From NCBI GenBank assembly GCA_025526935.1, contig JAHLKD010000045.1, positions 62,001 through 126,000 on the forward strand: a stretch of DNA of 64,000 nt, written 5' to 3'. The translations under genes were made by a program, and so were the position numbers. The notes under the pieces were generated by a model. It worked only from the letters and a program-made list of their open reading frames with translations, did no database searches and was not told the origin of the DNA. Below are positions 57,125-64,000 of the stretch, in pieces. Origin of the DNA: Cladochytrium replicatum (lineage: Eukaryota > Chytridiomycota > Chytridiomycetes > Cladochytriales > Cladochytriaceae). Numbering within the stretch: the stretch's first letter is position 1; every line of letters starts with the position of its first letter.

Positions 57125-58553
57125 ATGTCTGCAAACAGCTCTCACACCGACGACGACTTCGACTTCGTGCCTGTTATGGCTCCTTCGGGTTCGTCGTCAT
57201 CGTCACCTCCTCCCCAGCACAGCAATGCCTCGCGGACATCCCTGTTCATCCAGCGCTCCGAGTCTGAAAAGGCAAAGGGAAAGCGTCTCTCAACCACCTC
57301 GAAACCCGCCGTCCTTCAGCACACCGACTACATCATAGATTCTCGACTTCCAGACAACACCCGCCAGATCACCCCTCCTCAGCCCGCCCGCTCCCGTCAC
57401 TCATTCGTCCCAGTTCTTAACGAAGAAGACGAGGACGATATCTTTGAGGCCCCATCTTCACCAAAGCACGCTGACATCACCTCTTCAACGTATTCCGCCG
57501 TCTCCTCAGACGAGAAGAAGCGACCCCCGTCTATTGACAAGTCGACCTCTTACCGTTCCCGCCGTACCCTCGAGCCTCAACCCGAGTTCGACGATCAGGA
57601 TGATTTCTTCGAGAACCCAATGCCCCACTTTGCCAATGCCATCCAGCTCCGCGACGTGTCACCGACACCGTCGGACGAAAAGCGTGGGATTAGGTCTGTC
57701 GCCTTGAACCTCAACGACGCTGATTTCGATGAGAAGAAGTCCTCCAAGAAGTGGGACAACACGCTGTCACGAGGCCTTGCTCGCAACGCCTCCGTACGCT
57801 GGCAGTGGGCACGCCCAGACGGGAGCAACGACTTGAAGTCAAACAACCTCCGTGCGTTCTCGGAATCTCCGGTCTCTCGCAACCTTCTAACAGTTGTCTA
57901 CTTCGGTCTGGTGAGTTGCATGATTAGACGATATATTGGCTGTTTTGCTTAGTTCCTTGCCCTTATAGATTGTCAGCTCGTGTGTTGCTTTGGGTCTTTC
58001 TTCGACGCACGTCTCACGTGCAACTTACGCTCCTCCTGACTCGGAAGCCTCTTATGTCGTGACATCTGCCTCGGGCGACATTCTTCTCACCACAGTTGTT
58101 TCTGCGCTATCTGTTGTTGTTGCTACCACCCTCTTTGGTGTGTCGGTTCACTCAATTCGCCGCCGTGCCCGTCTCAACCGGCGCACCTTTGTTGGCCCCA
58201 CTGCAACCCGCAACCTCGTCAGGGCGACTCTTTTTGGCTCATTCTCGATTGTGGTCATGGTCGGGATTTGGTGTGCTGTCGCTACAATTGCTGGTGTGAC
58301 AGCATACAACTGCGGAGCCGTAAGGGCTTACAGGGATGTTATGCGAGACGCTATCACCGATGACTACCCCGTTGTCATTTCGCCAGGGCACGCCATGTCG
58401 GTCGATACGTGCAAGCTTAACAGCTCATTCTTGGCCTTCGCCTTGTTCAGCGTTATTGGGTGGATCGCTGCTCTCGTTCTCTTCGTTGCCAACAAGACAA
58501 GCAAGCTTGCCTCTTTGGTGTCGATGGGAGCCACGACCGTTCTCGGCCAATGA
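57125..58553 (+). CDS. Four-transmembrane membrane protein, unknown family
   Basis: Two exons, 57125-57910 and 57969-58553, joined across a 58-bp GTGAGT...TAG intron, give 456 residues. The first ~250 residues are hydrophilic, Ser/Pro- and acid-rich and probably disordered and cytosolic ('DDDFDFVPVMAPSGSSSS', 'NEEDEDDIFEAPSSPK'). Four hydrophobic segments follow: 'NLLTVVYFGLIVSSCVALGL', 'ILLTTVVSALSVVVATTLFG', 'ATLFGSFSIVVMVGIWCAVA' and 'FLAFALFSVIGWIAALVLFV'. A loop with two Cys ('YNCGAV...DTCKLN') lies between TM3 and TM4. This tetraspan plan with a Cys-containing second loop resembles MARVEL or claudin-like proteins, but no signature is clear. Codon use is GC-rich and regular, so it is a host gene. 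Confidence 0.8.
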
Positions 58554-59632
58554 ATGCGATCGAACCGCGGGTGACAGCGCAGGTGTGTCGAAATTTTGTG
58601 GCGGGATGCGGCTGGTTCGTAATCCTCCTAGGACTGTTTCTTTACATTCAGTTGGTAGCTTTTCTGTTTTCACCTCGTACAACACTCCCGCCTGTCGATA
58701 CGCAACGCCAGGTGATTCTTTCCTCTTATCAGCGCAATGTGCGATCGTTTTCTTCATTGTTTGCCTCTACCTACTCTATAAAGCCTGACCTTGTGCTTGT
58801 GGTTTGATTGTTATTTTAGAAGCGTCCAATGTGAATGCGTGTATGCAGCATTTGTCGTTGTCGTTCTTTTTGTTTTTAATTTCTCTATATTATTAGTTCA
58901 TTTGTTCAATTGATCTTTAGTTTTGTTTTTTTTGGTTTGTGGATGAGCAGGTATTGGACGTTTTTTTTAAATCTGTCAAACTTATTTTCAATTTCGACGA
59001 ACAAGGATTGATTGTTGGTTTCTGTTTCTTTCCCCAAGTTTGTAGTCAGTAGTCTCATTCTTCAGGTGCTTCAGCATCCAATATCAACTTACTTCACACT
59101 ATTCCCTCTTGTTTTTGGTAGAGCTGTTTGTGGATGTTTTAACACGGCATTCCCAAATCTGGTAAATGTCGCGATAAATGACGAGTCGCCACAAATGAAC
59201 ACAGATTCTGGTATCGAAAGCAAATCACTGGTAACATGGTTAACATCTCCTCGTTTCGGTGCTGATCCGCACTTAGATATTCAAAAGCGTCCCAAATAAC
59301 TACTTTGACGAAGAGGTGGATGTTACCCACTTTTTCGTTCCTGAACATCAACCAGAAAGCGACGGCCACTCCTCTCCTGATTTCTGTACGAAGCCTAGCA
59401 TTTCTATTTTTGTTCAGTAATTCACCACATTTGTCTTGTTTAGCCAAAGGCGACTCTCCTCCGCAACAACCAAACCGCATCGAAGAGTCAGAAGACGAAG
59501 CGAATTCTCCAGCAGTAATAAAACAAGAGTTGAAAATGATTGCACTTGCGCTCATGATTTGGATTTGTGTAGCTATCGCTCCCTGCATCCCTGCGTACAA
59601 AATCAGCACAGCCATCACAATCGCCTCTTGTG
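58554..59632. other. Intergenic region
   Basis: Contains the T-rich downstream region of the membrane-protein gene (58800-59000) and the upstream region of IFT46. A plus frame at 59305-59685 and an opposing minus frame at 59139-59837 are open but lack recognisable features, and each overlaps IFT46 exon 1. I do not support either as a gene. Confidence 0.4.
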
Positions 59633-60712
59633 ATGACCGCTCCTTCCAGCCCAGCTGTGATGCGCGATGTGTCAAGCTACGGTAGCAATGATGGCACGAG
59701 TGAGTCCGAAGGCGACGAACTTGGCTCTGAACCTCCATGGCGAAATAGGTATTCATCTGGCTAATCCTCATTGGTGTATTACAAACTTGATCGCACCGCA
59801 GGACAATGCCCTCGAATGCAGTCCCAAGTGACGACATACAGGATCTCTTTCAGTACATTGATGTGCACCATCCACAAGAAACCGACCTCGACACCATTCT
59901 CAGACCCTTTCTCCCAGACTTTATCCCAGCGATCGGCGACATTGACGCCTTTATCAAAGTACGATCTTAATCCCAACGAAAATTCAAGTAGATATCAATA
60001 GCTTTTCTCAACTAGGTTCCGCGGCCCGATCTCATTGCTGACAATCTCGGCCTCCTGTTTCTCGACGAACCCACAACGTTGCAATCTGACCCTTCAGGTA
60101 ATCCATGAAGCGCCATAAAGTCTCCAAACTGATTTCTTATAAGTCCTCGACCTCCAACTCCGCGCCATAAGTAAAGCACAAACCTCCGCCCCACGAACAG
60201 TGCACACCCTCGATCCCGCCGCTCGCGTTCAGAACCCGCGCGCTCTGGACACATGGATCCGCAGCGTCATGCAGCTCCACGACACGCACCTGCCGCAGCA
60301 GCGGGTCGAGTTTACACGGTGCATGCCGAATCTGGAGGATCTGATGCAAGTCTGGAACCCCGAAGTCGAGGACGCATTGCTCTCGGTAACTATAAACCGA
60401 CGCACACCAAAAATGGGTCTTTCTCTTTGATGACTGAGCGTATAGATTGTACTTCCCGATACGAGTCTGGAAGTGTCGCTGGCTTCTCGAGTACGGATAG
60501 TTACTGCGATACTGGATGTACCCGTATACGACAGCGTTGGAGGAGGGAAGATAGCAAAAGAGTCGAGATCAAATATCGAGTCCCTTCATGTGGTGTTTGG
60601 GCTGTACTCCGAGTTCAAGAATTCACATCATTTCAAGGAAATTGTGCTTGGGCGGTCGAGTGTTGGGTTTCTGGGAGTAGCGCCTGCCGCGGAGTTTAGG
60701 ACAGAAGGATAG
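59633..60712 (+). CDS. IFT46: Intraflagellar transport protein 46 (IFT46, IFT-B)
   Basis: Five exons in phase: 59633-59748, 59802-59958, 60016-60097, 60144-60385 and 60446-60712, giving about 287 residues. IFT46 is a core IFT-B subunit that carries cargo, including outer dynein arms, into the growing cilium. The conserved block is clear: 'DLFQYIDVHHPQETDLDTIL', 'RPFLPDFIPAIGDIDAFIK', then 'VPRPDLIADNLGLLFLDEPT', 'NPRALDTWIRSVMQLHDTHL', 'MPNLEDLMQVWNPEVEDALL', 'VRIVTAILDVPVY' and 'LHVVFGLYSEFKNSHHFKEI'. The N-terminus before it is short and acidic, as in the family. The first ATG of exon 1 was chosen as start. The gene lies near an outer-arm dynein gene, a fitting but possibly coincidental neighbour. 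Confidence 0.95.
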
Positions 60713-60893
60713 AGGTTTATAGATATCTTTTTGAGGGAATCATGTTGAGGTGTCGTTCTATTCGAGTCAATTCAACGCACAACTTAAAGAAGTGAGAAAT
60801 TTAAAGTGTCATCCACAAATAGCAGGTGGGACGGACAGGAAAAGTTTCAAAAGCGGTACTATTGCCGTGAATGAGCAGCATCCTGTTCTCACA

Positions 60894-61625
60894 ATGCCCA
60901 GAATTGAAGCTTTGGACACTTTCCCGATAAAAACAGATCGTTGCACAATTCGCTTCTTCGATCCAACCAGCGACATCGAGCAATTGCAAACAGTTGCTAA
61001 CAACCAATCGGTCGCTCGATACCTCACGGATGACTTTCCAAGCCCGTAAGATACACAAATCTGTCTCTCACATTGTAACTCGAAGGACCTTCAAAACATA
61101 AGATATACGATCCAGGATGCTCTACACTTCACAGCTGCGCAATCTTATCAGGCGACTAGGCAGAAATTTTTGGATGGAGACGATCGTTCTTTGGAAAGCT
61201 TATGCGTCGAGATCGACGGAAAAGTGTGTGGGTCAATGGGCTACGGGTATGGTATTTGATCAAAATTATCTGTGCTATTATCGTTTAACCGTTCACTCAC
61301 AAGATTCAAGTCTGATCTCGGTCAGCTTACAGTATCTCTTGGATTCTGGTCTGCCGAATCCGTGTGGGGCAAAGGCTATGGTACGGAGTGCGTTCGATGG
61401 CTGGTAGAGTTCATCAATCGTGAAGAGCCCGCGGCAGTGCAATTAGAAGCGGAACTGTTCGCGCTGAACACGGGAAGCAGGAGAGTGCTTGAAAAGTGCG
61501 GGTTTGTGTGTGAGTCGATTAGTCGTGCAGCTATCACCAAAGGAGGGGTCGTATACGATAAAGTGACCATGGCACTTGTCTTGGAGAAGAGGTTGAAAGA
61601 AAACTGCATTCCCTCCGTTAGTTAG
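60894..61625 (+). CDS. GNAT-family N-acetyltransferase (RimJ/RimL-like)
   Basis: Three exons. Exon 1 (60894 to 61045) ends 'ARYLTDDFPSP'. Exon 2 starts 'YTIQDALHFTAAQSYQATRQ' and ends 'VCGSMGYG' (about 61232). Exon 3 starts 'FKSDLGQLTVSLGFWSAESV' and ends at 61625. The acetyl-CoA-binding motif A region is 'GFWSAESVWGKGYGTECVRW' (a W-KGYG-E version of the Q/R-x-x-G-x-G/A loop), followed by 'ELFALNTGSRRVLEKCGFVC' (motif B, N-x-x-S-x-R-x-L-E-K-x-GF). This pattern is typical of RimJ/RimL-type acetyltransferases acting on protein N-termini or small molecules; the substrate cannot be told. The stop lies about 65 bp from the converging DNAI1 stop. Confidence 0.85.
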
Positions 61626-61691
61626 GATCATATATTTCATTTCTGGGATCAACATCGTGAAAGTTTGTGTAGTCTTTACCAATGAGTACAC

Positions 61692-64000
61692 CTAATCAGA
61701 CTTGCCCATCGCAATCAAAAGAATGTGCTCAAGCCGATCAGACTGGTTGTCCGCATCTCTTCCTGTCGGTACTCTCCGAAGATTCGGACTGAGTTTCAGA
61801 CTCAAAACGTTTCCTTTCTCGTCGCCCACCAAAATGATGGGTTCGAAAGGATTGAACGCAATGTGGGTCAGCCTGGTCTTGCGCACCACTCGTTGCTCGC
61901 AAATAGGTTCGTACTTATTGATATCGAGGTCAAACACAAAGACCTACAAGAATAAAGACACAAGCTTTAACAGAAAGAAATGCATAAGTATCGCATTTCT
62001 ACCTTTCCCTCTCCTGTGGCTGCGGCAAAGACTGTGGAGGAATAAGGAGCCCACGCAACGTCTCCAACCGGAGAGTTGAGGTCAAAGGTCATGATCGGCT
62101 TGGGAAGGTTATGATCCCACAATTTCACAGTCCAATCCGAAGAAGCGGAGAGTAGTATCTTTGTGTTGAACTTGTTGTATCGAACCATGTACACTCCCAT
62201 TTGATGCCCCTTCATTATAATAAGCCAACATCACAAAATTCTTGGCCATCTCGGCTTTCTCACCTCAAAAGTCAACAAGTACTGGCTGTTATACGCCTTC
62301 GAACACTTATGGATCTGACCTTCCTCAGTTCCAACCACAAAAACATCGTCTTCGGATTTGTTGAAGTCGAAACAAAGCCCGGACGCCTTGCCAAATAGCT
62401 TTTCCTCTTCTTTCAAGATTGGTCGCTGGGTCGCTGCATTTGCAGAGCCCTCGGAAGACGAAGTGGAATCCGTTAGAGCAGGCTTCGCGGAAGCTAACAA
62501 CGCTGACTGATGCTCGAGTTTAATAATATCCTGAAGTGTAAGTGGATAATGAGACTCAATTTGCATGTTAAGTTGAAAATCTACTCACGGTGTATACTAG
62601 CTCGTTCTTGACCAGCGTCCACTGGGTCACACGTCCATCAGAAGAAACAGAAGAGAAGTTCATGTTCTCGTCGAGATCGTCTTTTTGCCAGCAGATCTAA
62701 CGGAGGTGTGTAAATTATGTGTTGATTTCAATTGGCTGCACTGCAAACCTGCCAAACAGAATCCGTGTGTTTGCCAGCCAAAGACTTGAAGACGGGGTGG
62801 TCGCTCTTTTTCTGCAGGTTGTACACGCACACCGAGCCGTCGAACAGTCCAACCGCAATCATTGATGGATGCTTATGGACGAATATTGATCAACATCTCT
62901 TTATTATCTTCCGATCATTTTCTCACCTGCGGATGGATGTCGAGACACATCACTCCACTTTCAGTAACATACAGAAACTCCGGGTAGGACGGGTTCTTCA
63001 AAGTGAAGCAAGCGATCATTCCTGGACCTTGCTTGGAGAAATCATACGACCCGTATCCAATTGCAAACAGATCGCGGAATTTCGGGCTGCAACAGATTGC
63101 CGTAACCTGCTTGCGTTTCTCCTTTTCGCACACAAACTTCCAGAGCGGAAGCAATGTACCAGCTGTTAAAAATTTTAGGAAATGCTTTGATGCCGATGGT
63201 GACGTCTGTTCACTCACTCTTTCCCTCGCGCAACTCGTCTGAAGCGTCTTCCCAGTACTTGTAGTCCTCCGCAATGTCGTCAAAAGTGTTCTGATTCGCC
63301 ATTCTCTCTATGATCGTGATCGCCTTTCGAAGCTCCACAGATTTGTAGTAAACCTCTTCCCCACCGTGACCTTCAGACTGCAGCATGTTGTTTCCTTTGT
63401 CTTCTTCTTTATGTCCCTTTCCACCTGGCTGCGGTGCCTATATACAAATGATAAATAAAGAGCTTGAACATTAATTGCGAGAACCCACTTTGGACTTTTC
63501 TTTAGCAGCCTTTTCTTTGTGAAGTAGATCTTCCACATAAGCGTCGTAAATTGACCACTGGTTGACTGTCTCGGAGAAAGTGCGTGCAGGAGGTGGCTCC
63601 GTGTTGGTCGAGCGGTCCTATCGAGGTTATAGGTTATCATATACGGAGGCGATCATGCTTTTGCCGTGTTTACCCTGAATGGGTTGTTGATCGTCTGCGC
63701 TGCACGTTCACTGAAGTTGAACTGATTCCGTGTGGGATTCTTAGCAGGCTTCTTCTCCTCAGGTTCGGGAGCTTCCCCGCCTTCTGCTACCGGCTGCTCG
63801 CTCACGGCTGATGACGCAGCATCCTCTGTTGGAGCAGTGGTCGTCCCGGTAGACGCGGTTTGCTGAGTGTCATCACCGCCTTTGAAAACGAGATACCTAA
63901 TGAAGTTTTTTTAAACATGAAGTGACTTGTGTTTCGAGGATCACTTACCCGTCGAACTCAAAGTGCACGACGAGGTGGTCAACGTTGGGACTGGCTTTGA
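61692..64000 (-). CDS. DNAI1: Axonemal outer-arm dynein intermediate chain 1 (DNAI1/IC78), 5' end beyond window
   Basis: A minus-strand, multi-exon gene with its stop at 61692; the N-terminus lies past 64000. DNAI1 is a WD-repeat intermediate chain that anchors the outer dynein arm heavy chains on ciliary doublets. N-terminal landmarks are '[20 protein letters not shown]', '[20 protein letters not shown]' and '[16 protein letters not shown]' (63740-63500). They are followed by '[20 protein letters not shown]', '[20 protein letters not shown]', '[20 protein letters not shown]' and '[11 protein letters not shown]'. The WD propeller continues with '[20 protein letters not shown]', '[20 protein letters not shown]', '[20 protein letters not shown]', '[17 protein letters not shown]' and '[20 protein letters not shown]'. 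All match the family in order. Introns are short GT-AG. The gene converges on the GNAT gene. Confidence 0.93.

Noticed and set aside
59139-59837. Minus-strand 232-codon ORF (and plus ORF 59305-59685) as genes
   Set aside because: They overlap IFT46 exon 1 and upstream region, show no domain and have shadow-like composition.

Overview
The window looks like nuclear DNA of a zoosporic (flagellated) fungus, most likely a chytrid. Host genes have short GT-AG introns. Two of them, IFT46 and an outer-arm axonemal dynein intermediate chain (DNAI1 type), are needed only in organisms that build motile cilia. The retroelements and a decayed 'WW-NSGL' ankyrin-type repeat also fit a chytrid. The assignment is inference from gene content; no rRNA or other marker is present.

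Layout. 1-2.0 kb: nothing recognised. 2.0-3.8 kb (-): a frameshifted relic of condensin subunit 1 (NCAPD2/Cnd1). 4.2-11.0 kb (+): a complete five-exon Virilizer (VIRMA) homologue, scaffold of the m6A writer complex. 11.2-35.2 kb: a transposon island. It holds the 5' half of a Ty3/Gypsy element, two copies of a hAT DNA transposon, a Ty1/Copia 5' half (called C1 here) and a decayed Copia copy of a second family (C2). 35.5-36.7 kb (-): UBC6-type tail-anchored E2. 36.8-40.5 kb (+): an intron-rich helical-repeat plus coiled-coil gene with no name. 40.9-56.9 kb: a second island. It holds the 3' half of a chromodomain Gypsy element (-), an orphan hAT end, a nearly full but broken Copia (C3) with a solo LTR nested inside it, a Copia 3' half (C4, -), a chromodomain scrap, a LINE reverse-transcriptase scrap and an ankyrin scrap. 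57.1-64 kb: a four-TM membrane protein, IFT46, a GNAT acetyltransferase and DNAI1 (-, running off the right edge).

The most unusual structure is the hAT family. A nearly complete copy (28259-34385) carries two genes on one strand: a BED-finger hAT transposase and a second coiled-coil gene. Each gene is preceded by tandem units of a satellite-like repeat with an almost exact 97-bp period. Every unit carries the dyad TGTCC-N4-GGACA. Between the genes the units form a large palindrome. Its roughly 45-bp centre lies in opposite orientation in the two copies, as if it had flipped. The element ends are imperfect inverted repeats (TAAGG-A/T-TCGGCGGG) followed by ACCCG/CGGGT-rich arrays. Both transposase copies are dead, by different lesions.

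The mobile elements are heavily nested. The youngest family is C1/C4: three 599-bp LTRs are almost identical, and one is a solo LTR with a clear 5-bp target duplication.
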